Below, in pieces: positions 44,153-54,700 of a stretch of DNA of 64,000 bases. Position 1 is the stretch's first letter. Every line of letters starts with the position of its first letter. Under the pieces are notes generated by a model, which was not told the DNA's origin, searched no databases, and saw only the letters and a list, made by a program, of their open reading frames with translations. Source of the DNA: Bradyrhizobium sp. in8p8 (GTDB taxonomy: Bacteria > Pseudomonadota > Alphaproteobacteria > Rhizobiales > Xanthobacteraceae). The DNA is taken from positions 1 through 64,000 of the forward strand of contig NZ_AUGD01000006.1 of NCBI RefSeq assembly GCF_000426845.1, in the 5' to 3' direction. The position numbers and the translations under genes are program-made.

Positions 44153-45459
44153 CGGTCCTCCGCGATCAGGTGGAAGAACGTGCCGGTGGCGTGTCCCCGC
44201 CGCGAGCCGGTCTCGGCGATGACCGCGCCGGTTGCGTCGTGCACCACCGCCAGCGGCGCATCAGGTTGCGCGAGAATGGTCGAATAGTGGAATTCGTGGC
44301 CGCGCAGGCGCGCACCGGCCTGATATCCCGGCATCGGCGATGCGAGCGTGGCGAGACGATAACCGAGATGCATCCGTCGCTTGGCAAAGCTGGTCTCGAG
44401 GCCGAGCAGGCCCGTCATCTGATGGCGGACGCCGTCGGCATCCGTCAAAGCGGTCCCCAGCACCATATAGCCTCCGCACTCGCCGTGCATCGGCCGCGTC
44501 GTGGCGAAGGCGCAAAGACCGCTGCGAAAGCGTGCATTGGCCGCCAGCTTGCCGGCGTGCAGCTCGGGATAGCCGCCGGGCAGCCAGCAGACGTCGGCGC
44601 TCGCGTCGGGCACTTCGTCGGCCAGCGGCGAGAACGGCACGATCTCGCCGCCCGCCGCGCGCCAGGCCTCCAGCATGTGCGGATAGACGAAGGAGAAGGC
44701 CGCATCGCGGGCGAGCGCGATGCGTTGACCGGGCGGGGTTATCTTCAGGCCGTTCGCCGCGGGCTGCGCCGACCAATTGCCGGCGGCTCGGAGCACTCCA
44801 TCGAGATCGACATGCGCGGCAACGAAGCGCGCGGCCTCGTCGATCAGCTTGCCGATCTCGGCCTGCTCCTCGGCCTGCACCAGGCCGAGATGCCGCTTCG
44901 GCAGACTGATCTCGGCATGACGTGGCAGCGCGCCGAACACGGCGATGCCGGCCTCCTCAAGCGCGCGCCGCACGAGAGCCTCGTGACGCGGGCTGGCGAC
45001 GCGGTTGAGCACGACCCCGGCAAGACGCAGGCCGGCGCGATAATCGCGCAAGCCGGCCGCAATCGCAGCCGCCGTTTGCGCTTGTCCCGAGGGGTCGATC
45101 ACCAGCACCACCGGCCAGCCCAGCATCTCCGCAATGTCGGCAGTCGCGCCGGTGCCGGAGACGCCGCGCGCGGCAACGCCGTCGAACAGGCCCATCGAGC
45201 CCTCGGCAAGCACGACATCGGCGTCCACGCCGCGACTGACGAGATGCGCGATGGCGCCGCGGTCCATCGCCCAGCTATCGACATTGACCGACGCGCGTCC
45301 CGTGGCGGCGGCGTGAAAGGCGGGATCGATATAGTCGGGGCCGCTCTTGAAGCACTGCACGTTCAGGCCGCGACTGCGCCAGGCGCGCGCAAGCGCCAGC
45401 GTCAGCGTGGTCTTGCCGACGCCGGAGGCCGGAGCAGAGATGACAAGACCGGCCGCCAT
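44149..45459 (-). CDS. cobB: Cobyrinate / hydrogenobyrinate a,c-diamide synthase
   Basis: This 436-residue glutamine amidotransferase amidates carboxyls a and c. Residues 1-190 form the ATP-binding domain, with P-loop SAPASGVGKTTLTLALA and LVIDPSGQAQTAAA. The C-terminal class I glutaminase has the nucleophile in MHGECGGYMVLG and a late GHEFHYS. ATG 45459 touches the cobM stop. An adjacent GTG at 45462 is possible. In the aerobic route the substrate is hydrogenobyrinic acid, before cobalt insertion by CobN. Confidence 0.95.
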   Translation of the reverse strand: MAAGLVISAPASGVGKTTLTLALARAWRSRGLNVQCFKSGPDYIDPAFHAAATGRASVNVDSWAMDRGAIAHLVSRGVDADVVLAEGSMGLFDGVAARGVSGTGATADIAEMLGWPVVLVIDPSGQAQTAAAIAAGLRDYRAGLRLAGVVLNRVASPRHEALVRRALEEAGIAVFGALPRHAEISLPKRHLGLVQAEEQAEIGKLIDEAARFVAAHVDLDGVLRAAGNWSAQPAANGLKITPPGQRIALARDAAFSFVYPHMLEAWRAAGGEIVPFSPLADEVPDASADVCWLPGGYPELHAGKLAANARFRSGLCAFATTRPMHGECGGYMVLGTALTDADGVRHQMTGLLGLETSFAKRRMHLGYRLATLASPMPGYQAGARLRGHEFHYSTILAQPDAPLAVVHDATGAVIAETGSRRGHATGTFFHLIAEDR

Positions 45460-46241
45460 CACGTCGCCTCCGGAAAGCGCGGCTCGGCGCCGACCGGCCG
45501 GTAGCGCCGATCGTAGTCGGCGGCATAGAGGCGGCTTTCGTCGAAATCCGCAGCGCCCAGGGTCTTGCCGACCAGGATCAGCGCCGTGCGCTCCATTTCG
45601 CTGCCCACGGCCGCATCGAGCGTCGCAAGCGTGGCGCGAATAATGCGCTGATCCGGCCAGCTTGCACGCCAGACGATCGCGACCGGACAATCCGCGCCAT
45701 AGTGCGGTGTCAGCTCCGCGATGACCTGGTCGAGCAGATGGATCGACAGATGAATCGCGAGCACGGCGCCGGTGGCTGCGAACGCCGCAAGCTTCTCGCC
45801 CTCAGGCATCGCGCTGGCGCGGCCCGGCGTGCGCGTCAGCACCACGCTCTGGGCAAGGCCAGGCAGCGTGAGCTCGGCCTCCAGCGCCGCCGAGGCCGCC
45901 GAGAAGGAGGGAACGCCCGGCGTCACCGAATAGGGAATGCGAAGCGCACGCAGACGGCGGAGCTGCTCGCCCATGGCCGACCAGACCGAGAGATCGCCGG
46001 AATGCAACCGCGCGACATCCTTGCCTGCCGCGTGCGCGGCGGCAATCTCCCCGATGATTTCGTCGAGCGACAGCGGCGCGGTGTTGACGATGCGCGCGCC
46101 GGGCGGGCAATGCGCCAGCACGCCCTCCGGCACCAGCGAGCCGGCATAGAGACAGACCGGAGAGGCTGCGATCAGATCGCGTCCCCTCAATGTCAGGAGA
46201 TCTGGCGCGCCAGGTCCCGCGCCGATGAAATGGACCGTCAT
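45459..46241 (-). CDS. cobM: Precorrin-4 C11-methyltransferase
   Basis: This 260-residue enzyme uses SAM to methylate C-11, giving precorrin-5. It starts [21 protein letters not shown] and has [31 protein letters not shown] and [22 protein letters not shown], all typical of CobM/CbiF. ATG 46241 overlaps the cobE stop by 4 nt, so it is translationally coupled. Confidence 0.95.
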   Translation of the reverse strand: MTVHFIGAGPGAPDLLTLRGRDLIAASPVCLYAGSLVPEGVLAHCPPGARIVNTAPLSLDEIIGEIAAAHAAGKDVARLHSGDLSVWSAMGEQLRRLRALRIPYSVTPGVPSFSAASAALEAELTLPGLAQSVVLTRTPGRASAMPEGEKLAAFAATGAVLAIHLSIHLLDQVIAELTPHYGADCPVAIVWRASWPDQRIIRATLATLDAAVGSEMERTALILVGKTLGAADFDESRLYAADYDRRYRPVGAEPRFPEAT

Positions 46242-46606
46242 GCGCCATCTCCCTCGGCGATCGCCGCGGTCGCGGTGCGATCCTGAGAAACCACGCGCGT
46301 TGCAATGAGCCGCGCGCGAGAACCCGCGACTGCGAGCGCGGCGGCTTCGGCAACCGATCCGGTGCCGAACTTTTCCGCGACAAGCTTCGACCGGGTCGGC
46401 GTGTCCACCTTCGCAAGCACATCGGCTGGAACGGCCCTGATCGGCACACCGCATTCGCGCGCGAGCTGCTTCAGCACCTCCGCGTCAGCCTTGTCGCTGA
46501 CGGTGGCCACGGCCGCGAGGCCCTCCGGACCGCCGGCCGCCTGCAGAGCCTCGCGCAGTGAGGCCAGCGTCACATCCTGCTTGAATCCGAGTCCGGCAAC
46601 CTTCAT
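46238..46606 (-). CDS. cobE: CobE protein (CbiG C-terminal domain)
   Basis: This 122-residue protein corresponds to the C-terminal domain of Cbi[18 protein letters not shown] at the start and [16 protein letters not shown] near the end. CobE is needed for efficient B12 synthesis in Pseudomonas denitrificans, but its reaction is unsettled. It may bind a pathway intermediate. ATG 46606 overlaps the cobL stop (ATGA), favouring this start over one at 46621. Confidence 0.88.
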   Translation of the reverse strand: MKVAGLGFKQDVTLASLREALQAAGGPEGLAAVATVSDKADAEVLKQLARECGVPIRAVPADVLAKVDTPTRSKLVAEKFGTGSVAEAAALAVAGSRARLIATRVVSQDRTATAAIAEGDGA

Positions 46607-47784
46607 CGGACGGCACTCCACTGCACGACCGGCCTTGCCGCCTCCCAGGAGCGGTAGCGGCCGAGCGGAGCGGCCTGCGCAATCTCCACCCGCATCAGCT
46701 CGCCGCCATGGCGCTGATGGAGTTCGCCGAGCAGCGCTTCCGTCTCCAGTGTGACCGAGTGTGCAACCAGCCGCGCCCCGATAGGGAGCCGCGGCCAGAT
46801 CGCATCGAACATTGCGTTATCGAAGCCGCCGCCGACGAAGACGGCGTCCGGCGGGTCCAACGCGGTGAGAGCTTCGGGCGCCGCTCCTGTGACCACAGCG
46901 ATCCGATGCGCCAGTCCGAACGCGGCCGCATTGCTGCGGATGTTGGCAACGCGATCTTCGCGCACCTCGATCGCCGTGGCCGCCCCTCCACAAAGCGCCC
47001 ACTCGACCGAGATCGAACCCGAACCGGCGCCAACGTCCCACAGCCGTTCGCCGCCTCGCGGCGCCAGCGCCGACAGCGCGAGCGCGCGCACCAGTCGCTT
47101 GGTGATCTGGCCGTCATGGACAAAGAGATCGTCCGGCAGGCCCGAGCTGCAGGGAATGCCCTGTGCGCCCCTCGCCTCCACCGCGACTGCAACCAGGTTG
47201 CCAGCGAGATCATCAGCGAAGTCCATTGCGCAATACTGCCGGACAGTCTCGCGGGGCCCGCCGAGCGCGGCGAGAGTCCAGAATGCAGAAGCGCCCCAGC
47301 CGCGTTCCGTCAGCCATTTCGCAAGATCGCTGGCGGCCTTGCCATCGCGCACGAGGCAAATGATGCGCGCACCGCGCGCCAGATGCGGCACGAGACGTTC
47401 GAATGGCGCGGCGTGCAGGCCGATGCACGTGACGGCGTCCAGGCGCCAGCCCAGCCGCGCGGCGACCAGCGAGAAGGTCGACGGCGCGGGATGTGCGATC
47501 CACTCCTCGCCACCGAGCTTCTCGGCGAGACTCGCACCGGCGCCATGCCAGAACGGATCGCCGGAAGCGAGCACGACGGTCGGCCGGCCACGGCAGCTCA
47601 GCACGACGTTCGCATCGAACGGCACCGGCCATGGACGGCCGCGGCTGCCAGCGTCGGCAAGCGCAAGATGACGCTCGCCGCCGAACACCGTTTCCGCCTC
47701 GGCAAGCGCCTTTCGGCTTGCCTCGGATAGGCCAGCAAGGCCATCTTCGCCGATACCGATGATGGTCAGCCAGGGATTAGCCAT
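46603..47784 (-). CDS. cobL: Precorrin-6Y C5,15-methyltransferase (decarboxylating)
   Basis: This 393-residue bifunctional enzyme has an N-terminal CbiE-like methyltransferase domain (LTIIGIGEDGLAGLSEASRKAL, VVLASGDPFWHGAGA) and a C-terminal CbiT-like domain with the SAM motif LWDVGAGSGSISVEWA. It methylates C-5 and C-15 and decarboxylates the C-12 acetate, giving precorrin-8X. Its ATG (47784-47782) overlaps the divergent cobK ATG (47783-47785), so the two genes share a CATG. Confidence 0.95.
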   Translation of the reverse strand: MANPWLTIIGIGEDGLAGLSEASRKALAEAETVFGGERHLALADAGSRGRPWPVPFDANVVLSCRGRPTVVLASGDPFWHGAGASLAEKLGGEEWIAHPAPSTFSLVAARLGWRLDAVTCIGLHAAPFERLVPHLARGARIICLVRDGKAASDLAKWLTERGWGASAFWTLAALGGPRETVRQYCAMDFADDLAGNLVAVAVEARGAQGIPCSSGLPDDLFVHDGQITKRLVRALALSALAPRGGERLWDVGAGSGSISVEWALCGGAATAIEVREDRVANIRSNAAAFGLAHRIAVVTGAAPEALTALDPPDAVFVGGGFDNAMFDAIWPRLPIGARLVAHSVTLETEALLGELHQRHGGELMRVEIAQAAPLGRYRSWEAARPVVQWSAVR

Positions 47785-48529
47785 GATGCGCGCGCTCATT
47801 CTGGGCGGAACGGCCGATGCGAGCCTGCTCGCCGCGGAGATCGCGCGCGCCGGCATCGAGGCGGTCTATTCCTATGGCGGCCGGACGCGCGCGCCGGCCG
47901 AGCAGCCGCTGCCGACCCGCATCGGCGGCTTCGGCGGCGTGAGCGGGCTGGCCGACTACATTCGCCGCGAAGGCATCACGCATGTCATCGACGCGACGCA
48001 TCCGTTCGCGGCCGAGATGAGCCGCCATGCGATCGAGGCGTGCGCGGACGCCGATACGCCGCTGATCGCGCTGGAGCGCGCGCCCTGGACCAGGGTGTCC
48101 GGCGACAACTGGATCGATGTCGAAGACGTCGGCGCCGCGGCCGCTGCGCTGCCGGAGGCGCCCGCAAACGTGTTCCTCGCCATCGGCCGCCAGCATATCG
48201 CGCCATTCGCGAGCAAGCCGCAGCACAGCTACACGCTCCGCTTCGTCGATCCGCCGGAAGTCGACCTGCCGTTCGCCGCGGATGTGATCGTGGCGCGCGG
48301 ACCGTTCACGCTTCGAAGCGAGCTTGAGATGATGCGCACACGTGGCATCGGCTGGATCGTCGCCCGCAATTCGGGCGGCGGCGGCGCGCGCGCGAAGATC
48401 GACGCGGCCCGAAGCCTCGGCCTTCCCGTCATCATGATCGCGCGACCGCAGTTGCCCGAGCGGCCACGGGTCGAGAGCGTCACTGACGTGATGCAGTGGC
48501 TCGGTCATTCTGCCCGCCTCGGCGCATAG
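47783..48529 (+). CDS. cobK: Precorrin-6A reductase
   Basis: This 248-residue NADPH-dependent enzyme reduces precorrin-6A to precorrin-6B. Motifs are ALILGGTADASLLA, ITHVIDATHPFAAEMSRHA and the late RNSGGGGARAKIDAARSLGLPVIMI. ATG 47783 (AGGGA 6 nt upstream) is preferred over 47786. It is the only plus-strand gene inside the minus-strand cob run. Its start overlaps the cobL start and its end overlaps cobJ by 25 nt, so its promoter must lie inside cobL and its transcript is antisense to both neighbours. Confidence 0.95.
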   Translation: MMRALILGGTADASLLAAEIARAGIEAVYSYGGRTRAPAEQPLPTRIGGFGGVSGLADYIRREGITHVIDATHPFAAEMSRHAIEACADADTPLIALERAPWTRVSGDNWIDVEDVGAAAAALPEAPANVFLAIGRQHIAPFASKPQHSYTLRFVDPPEVDLPFAADVIVARGPFTLRSELEMMRTRGIGWIVARNSGGGGARAKIDAARSLGLPVIMIARPQLPERPRVESVTDVMQWLGHSARLGA

Positions 48530-49239
48530 ACCCAGCGGCCGACGCGGCGTGTCTGCGAGTTGCCGACGATCACCAGCGTGCGCATATCGGCCATCCCGGG
48601 CGTCGCTTCGTTCAGCGTCACCGTCTCGATCTTTTCATCAGCGGCGCTGACCGCGCGCGCGAAGATCACGAGACGCGCGCCGGCGCCGGCCTCTCGCAGC
48701 ACCGCAAGCGCGCGGCCAAATCCTTCCGGCCGGCTCGCCGAGCGCGGATTGTACAGCGCGATGGCAAAGTCTGCCTCTGCCGCAAGGCGAAGACGCTTCT
48801 CGATCACCGCCCATGGCTTCAGATTATCCGAAAGATTGATCGCGCAGAAATCGTGCCCGAGCGGCGCGCCGGCGCGTGCAGCAGCCGCCAGCATCGCCGT
48901 GATGCCGGGCAGCACGCGGATCGGCAGCGCCTGCCATTGCGGCGCCCGTTCGAGCGCCTCGAACACGGCCGAGGCCATGGCGAAGACCCCGGGATCGCCG
49001 GAGGAGACGACGACGACCTGCCCGCCTTCGGCGGCAAGCCGCAGGGCTTCGCTCGCGCGCTGCAGCTCTTCGCGATTATCCGACGGGCGCAACGTAAGCC
49101 CCGCCCGCGGTGGCACGCGCGCGACGTAGGGCGCATAGCCCAGAATGTCGGTCGCGGCTGCGAGCGCGGCGGAGACTTCCGGCGTCACCAGCGCGTCGCT
49201 GCCGGGCCCGAGGCCCGCGATGGTCAGCGTGCCCGTCAT
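48505..49239 (-). CDS. cobJ: Precorrin-3B C17-methyltransferase
   Basis: This 244-residue enzyme methylates C-17 with ring contraction, giving precorrin-4. Motifs are IAGLGPGSDALVTPEV, DILGYAPYVARV, VVVSSGDPGVFAMASAVFEAL and HDFCAINLSDNLKPW, standard for CobJ. ATG 49239 overlaps the cobI stop by 4 nt. The 3' end overlaps cobK on the other strand. Confidence 0.95.
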   Translation of the reverse strand: MTGTLTIAGLGPGSDALVTPEVSAALAAATDILGYAPYVARVPPRAGLTLRPSDNREELQRASEALRLAAEGGQVVVVSSGDPGVFAMASAVFEALERAPQWQALPIRVLPGITAMLAAAARAGAPLGHDFCAINLSDNLKPWAVIEKRLRLAAEADFAIALYNPRSASRPEGFGRALAVLREAGAGARLVIFARAVSAADEKIETVTLNEATPGMADMRTLVIVGNSQTRRVGRWVYAPRRAE

Positions 49240-49967
49240 TCGGCCGCGTCCAGATTCCGGCCCTTGCCGTGCACGAGCACGATCGCGAAGTAAGGACAAT
49301 CGATGGCGTCGATCTCGGCGAGCCGTACCACGCGCTCGCCCGGCATGGTGCCGCGCTCGACCAGCCAGGCGTCATCGAGCCGGCCGGCGGATGCGAGCGC
49401 GCGGCGCACCTTGGCGAGATTGCGGCCGGTCTTCATGACGACGAGTGCATCGGAATCGCGCATGCGGCGTTCGAGCTCGTCTTCGGGAAGCGTTCCCATC
49501 AGCACCGTCGTGACGTCGTCGCCGAGCGCGATGGGCTGGGCTACGCCGTTCCAGCACCCGACCATGCCGGGAATCCCCGCGATCACCTCGATCTCGGTGC
49601 GGCCCTGCAGGCGCGTGTGCAGATGCATGAACGAGCCATAGAAATAAGGATCCCCCTCGCACAGCACGACGACATCGACGGCGCGCGCAAGCCGCGCCAG
49701 GCGCTCGGCCCATTCGTCGTAGAAGCCGGCGAGCAGCTGAACATATTCCGCGCTGTCGAAGGCGATCTCGGTGGTCACAGGATATTCCATGGGATATTCG
49801 GTGACGCCGGCCACCAGCAGGCCCTCGACGATGCGGCGCGCCTGGCCCGCCCTGCCTTTCTTGCGGAAATAGGCGACGTGTTGCGCGGCGCGCACGGTCC
49901 GGTCCGCGCGCACGCTCATCAGATCAGGATCACCGGGACCGAGACCGCAGCAGATGATGCGTCCCAT
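49236..49967 (-). CDS. cobI: Precorrin-2 C20-methyltransferase
   Basis: This 243-residue SAM-dependent enzyme makes precorrin-3A. It has CCGLGPGDPDLMSVRA, VAYFRKKGRAGQAR, VVLCEGDPYFYGSFMHLHTRL and VIAGIPGMVGCWNG, all CobI-like. ATG 49967 lies 2 nt after the cobH stop. A longer in-frame opening extends into cobH and is rejected. Confidence 0.95.
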   Translation of the reverse strand: MGRIICCGLGPGDPDLMSVRADRTVRAAQHVAYFRKKGRAGQARRIVEGLLVAGVTEYPMEYPVTTEIAFDSAEYVQLLAGFYDEWAERLARLARAVDVVVLCEGDPYFYGSFMHLHTRLQGRTEIEVIAGIPGMVGCWNGVAQPIALGDDVTTVLMGTLPEDELERRMRDSDALVVMKTGRNLAKVRRALASAGRLDDAWLVERGTMPGERVVRLAEIDAIDCPYFAIVLVHGKGRNLDAAE

Positions 49968-49969
49968 GA

Positions 49970-50599
49970 CTATTCGCTCCGGCTCGCCAGTGCATTCACG
50001 GCGGCAACGGTGATCGCGGAGCCGCCAAGGCGTCCCTCGACCGTCATCGCAGGTACCGGCGGATCGGCCATCAACGCGGCCTTGGATTCGGCGGCACCGA
50101 CGAAGCCGACGGGACAGCCGATGATGGCCGCAGGCCGCGGGCAGTCGCGATCCTCCAGCATGTTGAGCAGATGAAACAGCGCGGTCGGCGCATTGCCGAT
50201 CGCGACGATCGCGCCACCCAAGTGCGGCCGCCACAGCTCCAGCGCCGCGGCCGAGCGCGTGTTGTGCATGGATTGCGCCAGCGCGGGAACGGACTCGTCT
50301 CCTAGCGTGCAGATGACGGCATTGGCCGCAGGAAGTCTCGCGCGCGTAATGCCTTCCGAGACCATGCGCGCGTCGCACAGGATCGGCGCGCCTCCTTGCA
50401 GAGCGGCGCGCGCGGTTGCTGCCATGCCCGGTGAAAAGCGGATATGCGCCTCGAGACCGACCATGCCGGCGGCGTGGATCATGCGAACCACCACCGGCTC
50501 CTCGTCAGGCGAAAAGCGCGCAAGATCGGCCTCGGCCCGGATGGTCGCGAATGATTGCCGGTAGATCGCCGCGCCGTCGGTCTCGTAGGTGTGAGGCAT
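49970..50599 (-). CDS. cobH: Precorrin-8X methylmutase
   Basis: This 209-residue enzyme moves a methyl group from C-11 to C-12, giving hydrogenobyrinic acid. Landmarks are IHAAGMVGLEAHIRFS with the catalytic histidine, ILCDARMVSEGITRARLPA, and IIGCPVGFVGAAESKAAL. It overlaps the cobG stop by one nucleotide. Confidence 0.95.
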   Translation of the reverse strand: MPHTYETDGAAIYRQSFATIRAEADLARFSPDEEPVVVRMIHAAGMVGLEAHIRFSPGMAATARAALQGGAPILCDARMVSEGITRARLPAANAVICTLGDESVPALAQSMHNTRSAAALELWRPHLGGAIVAIGNAPTALFHLLNMLEDRDCPRPAAIIGCPVGFVGAAESKAALMADPPVPAMTVEGRLGGSAITVAAVNALASRSE

Positions 50600-51762
50600 C
50601 AGTTCCCTCCGACCAGGACGGAGGGATCGCTGACGATGTCGGCGCCGTCGAGCCCGCGCAGGGCCGGCGCGTCACGGATCGAGCCATCGCGGACGAGATC
50701 GAATCCGGTGTTCGTCGCAATCAGCGTGATCGCAGCCGCACCGGAATGGGCGCAGCCCTTTCCGCAGCCGGAGACGTGAAGTCGCGTATCCGCGCTAATG
50801 CGCGGCGCGAGCGCTGCGGCGAGCGCACGCGTGTCGGCATGGGCTTCGCCGCAGCGCGGCGCTCCGCTGCAGGCAATCACGCGCAGCGCGGGATCGTGGG
50901 GCTCGGTGATGAGGCCCGCCGCGCTCGGCATCTCGCGCTTGCCTTCGCTGAGCACCATCCGCCAGGGAGTCATGCGCAGCGCATGTCCGCAACCGGCGAG
51001 TTGGTGCAGGGTCTCGTGCAGCATCTGCCCGAACGCGACGCCGACCAGCGCGCCTTGCCGATAGTGACCTGGCCGCGATGCGGCCACCACGGGCGCGGGC
51101 TCAGTCTCGCCGCGCAGCGATCGAGGCAGCGCCGCGCCGGATGCGATGTGGGCTGCCATGCGCCCTCGCCCACCCCTCGCACCGCCGGAGACGATGAACC
51201 AGCTTGCCAGCGCCAGCGCCGTGCTCACGGCTTGTCCGCGCGCGACGGAGTGGCCGAGCCTCGCGCCGTCGGCCCGAACCAGGAGACGGCCCGAGCGGTC
51301 GCGCTCGATGCGGATATCGGCGGAATCACCGGCGAGCACCCGTGACCTGCCGTCATCGACGGCGAAGCCGAACTTGGTGGGAAGCGCGAGGTCGGAATCG
51401 GCCAGCGCCTCCTCGAGCTCTGCAGCGAGCGACTGCGTCTCGTCGCCGCTGCCCCAGAACGGCGTCACCAGGATGTTGCGCCTAGCTTCGATGTCGGCGT
51501 CGGGGTCGAGCAGCTGGAGCCGCGCAAGGCCGTCGAGCAACGGCCGGTGGCCATCTGCGCTGACGCCCCTGATCTGGAGATTGGCCCGACGTGTGACGTC
51601 GATCAGACCATTGCCGAAGCGCTCGGCCAGTTCGGCCAGCCCGACGATTTGCTGGGCTTCAAGCCGCCCGCCGAACGGACGGACGCGCACGACCAGCCCA
51701 TCCCCCGATTGCATCGGGCGCAGCGCGCCGGGACACCAGCCCTTGACCGAGGCCGCGCTCAT
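50599..51762 (-). CDS. cobG: Precorrin-3B synthase
   Basis: This 387-residue O2-dependent monooxygenase of the nitrite/sulfite reductase fold hydroxylates C-20 and forms a lactone, marking the aerobic pathway. The 4Fe-4S ligands are in CSGAPRCGEAHAD and VSGCGKGCAHSGAA. The N-terminal ferredoxin-like half (VRVRPFGGRLEAQQIVGLAELAERFG) is typical. It overlaps cobN by 4 nt. Confidence 0.93.
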   Translation of the reverse strand: MSAASVKGWCPGALRPMQSGDGLVVRVRPFGGRLEAQQIVGLAELAERFGNGLIDVTRRANLQIRGVSADGHRPLLDGLARLQLLDPDADIEARRNILVTPFWGSGDETQSLAAELEEALADSDLALPTKFGFAVDDGRSRVLAGDSADIRIERDRSGRLLVRADGARLGHSVARGQAVSTALALASWFIVSGGARGGRGRMAAHIASGAALPRSLRGETEPAPVVAASRPGHYRQGALVGVAFGQMLHETLHQLAGCGHALRMTPWRMVLSEGKREMPSAAGLITEPHDPALRVIACSGAPRCGEAHADTRALAAALAPRISADTRLHVSGCGKGCAHSGAAAITLIATNTGFDLVRDGSIRDAPALRGLDGADIVSDPSVLVGGN

Positions 51763-54700
51763 GAGGCCTCCCGCAGCGCCGCGGCGATCGAATTGCGCCG
51801 GGTTCGCCAGAGCGAGGCTTCGTGCAGGCGCGTGAAGCAGGTCTCCATCGCGGCGAGCGCGGACGGATTCTCATGGGCCATGAAGGTGCGGACGTCGTCG
51901 TTGCCGAGCGTCGCATCGTAATAGAGGTCGAACAGATGCGGCGGCACGGCGCCGGCGAGATGCGCGAAGGCGGCCATGTGCTCGAGCGTCGCGGTGATCT
52001 CGGCGGCGCCGCGAAAGCCGTGGCGCATCATGCCGGCGATCCAGGCCGGATTGGCAGCGCGGGCGCGGACGACGCGCGATATTTCCTCAGTCAACGTACG
52101 TGCATGAGGCTGATCGGGGCGTGTCGTGTCGAGGTGATAAAGCGATGGTCCCGTGACGCGGAGATGCGCCGCAGCAGCGGCGACGCCGCCTTCATGCGCA
52201 GCATAGTCAGCGGCGAGCAGAAGATCGGTTTCAGGCAGGTCCTGCACATGAACGAACGCGTCTGCGGAGGCGAGCCGCTGTGCGATGCCGGCGCGGTCCG
52301 GCTGCATCGTGCCATCAGCCGAGAACGCCCAGGACGATGCCGACAGCCAGGCTTCCCCGGCAGCGCCCCGCGTCTCCGGTGTGAAGGCGTCGGGGATCGC
52401 TGACAGGCCAACGCCGTATTGGCCGGGCCGCGGCGCAAAGACGCGCGATGCGCGATTGCAATAGGGATTTTCATCGCCCTCGTCCTCGCGCGCCGCGAGC
52501 GCCTCGGAAGCGGCTTCGAACAATTGCGCAAGGCCGGCAAAGACATCGCGGAACAGGCCGGATACCCGCAGCGTCACGTCAATGCGCGGACGGCCGAGCT
52601 CGGCCGGCGCGATGATGTCGTAGCCGGTGACGCGGCCGGAGACGTGATCCCAGCGCGGGGCAAGGCCGGCCAGATGCAACGCCATGGCGAACTCCTCACC
52701 GGCGGTGCGCATGGTCGCCGAGCCCCAGAGATCGACCACGAGGCCCTTCGGCCAGTCGCCATGATCCTGCAGGTGACGGCGCAGCAGCTCTTCAGCGAGC
52801 TTTATGCCCTGGGCATGCGCCGACGGCGTCGGCACCGCGCGCGGATCGACGGCGAAGAGATTGCGCCCCGTCGGCAGCACGTCCTGGCGCCCGCGATAGG
52901 GCGAGCCTGACGGCCCAGGCGCAACGCGCTCGCCGGCGAGCGCGGCACGCAGCGCATCGCGCTCCGCTTCGCCGCATGCGCCGCGCCCGAACACGTGCAG
53001 GCCGTCGCCGAACTGGCTCTCCTTGAGATCGCACACGAAGCGATCAATCCGCGGAATGGCTTCGGCTGCTGCTGCCGATGCGTCGAGGCCGAGATCGTCT
53101 TCGAGGCCCGCGGCGCGGGCCTCCTCGCGGATTGCCGCGATCAGCCGCTGGCGCCGGGCGGGATCGAGACCATCGGCGGTCGAATATTCGTCGAGCAGGC
53201 GTTCGAGCCGGCGCAGGCCTTCCGGCACCGCGGATGTTGCGAGCGGCGGCGGCAAATGACCGATCGTGACCGCACCGATGCGCCGCTTGGCCTGCGCGGC
53301 CTCGCCGGGATCGTTGACGATGAAGGGATAGATGATGGGCAGATCGCCGATCAGCGCCTCCGGCCAGCACGCTTGCGACAGCGCTACGGATTTCCCGGGC
53401 AGCCATTCCAGCGTGCCATGCGCGCCCATGTGCACGACCGCATCAAGGGCCTGCTCGCGAAGCCAGAGATAGAACGCGACATAGCCATGGCGCGGCGTGC
53501 GGGCGAGATCGTGATAGTCGGCATCGCGCGAGGCCGCAGCTCCCCGCTCGGGCTGGACTGCGACGATCGACCGGCCGCATCGGATCGCGGCGAAACGAAA
53601 CGACCCGTCGCGGCAGCTCGGATCATCCTCCGGTGCGCCCCAGGCCTGCGCGAGATCGTCCTGCAAGGCTTGGGGCAGTCGCGACAGCGCCGCGCGATAA
53701 TCGGCAATGCTCCAGGTCGAACCGCGCTTGAGCAGCAATTCGCCGAGCCGATCGACCCGCGCGACGTCGAACCCGACTTCCGCAAGATCGGAGATCAAGG
53801 CCTCAACCGACGCCAGCGCATCGAGCCCCACGGCGTGCGCGATCTGGTGCGGCCGGCCGGGATAGTTCGACAGCACGATCGCCAGCCGCTTCTCGGCCGC
53901 CGGCTTCTCCGCAAGGCGCCGCCAAGCAGCTACGCGTGCGGCGATCGCGCTCACACGCTCCTCGTCCGGCCTGTGCGCCAGATGCGAGAATTGCAGCTCG
54001 GGATCGCGCATCGCAGCGGACTTGAAGCTCACAACCCCTGCGAACAGGCGGCCGTCGATTTCGGGCAACACCACATGCATGGCGAGATCGCCAGGCGACA
54101 GGCCGCGCAACGACTGCGTCCAATCCTCGCGCCGCGCCGTGGAGAGCGCAACCTGGAACACCGGACAGGTCGCGGCATCGAACGGCGTCGTGCCATCGTC
54201 GCCCATTGCCGAGAACGCCGTCGCATTGACGATCGCGGCCGGAAGATTTTGCGCAAGATGGGCGCGCAGCCAATCCGCGACGCCCGGCGCCTTCAGCGAG
54301 GTGACGAAGGCACCATGGGTGTCAAATCCCTTGTCGCGCAGCGACGCGATCAGAGCGTCGACCGAGCCGGTATCGGCGGCAGTGAGATAGGAGCGATAGA
54401 AGGTCACCAGCGCGCGCGGCTTCCCGTCGCTTGCTGGCGCCGCAATGACGCCGCGCACGGGATCGTAGAACCCCATCTCGGGCACGGTCATCTCTCCGAT
54501 GACCGGCCCGGCATAGAGCCCAGAGGCCAGCGCGAGCTGCGCGATCGCAGCTTGCGCCGCGACCGGACCGCCGGTGTCGCAGAGCACCTTGAGCCGCCGC
54601 AGCGTCGAGACCGGCAAGGTCGAGTACGCATCGAGCCGTATGTCATCGCGGCCATCGGCCGGCAGCACCGCCAGCACGATGTCGCGATCCTTCGCCAATT

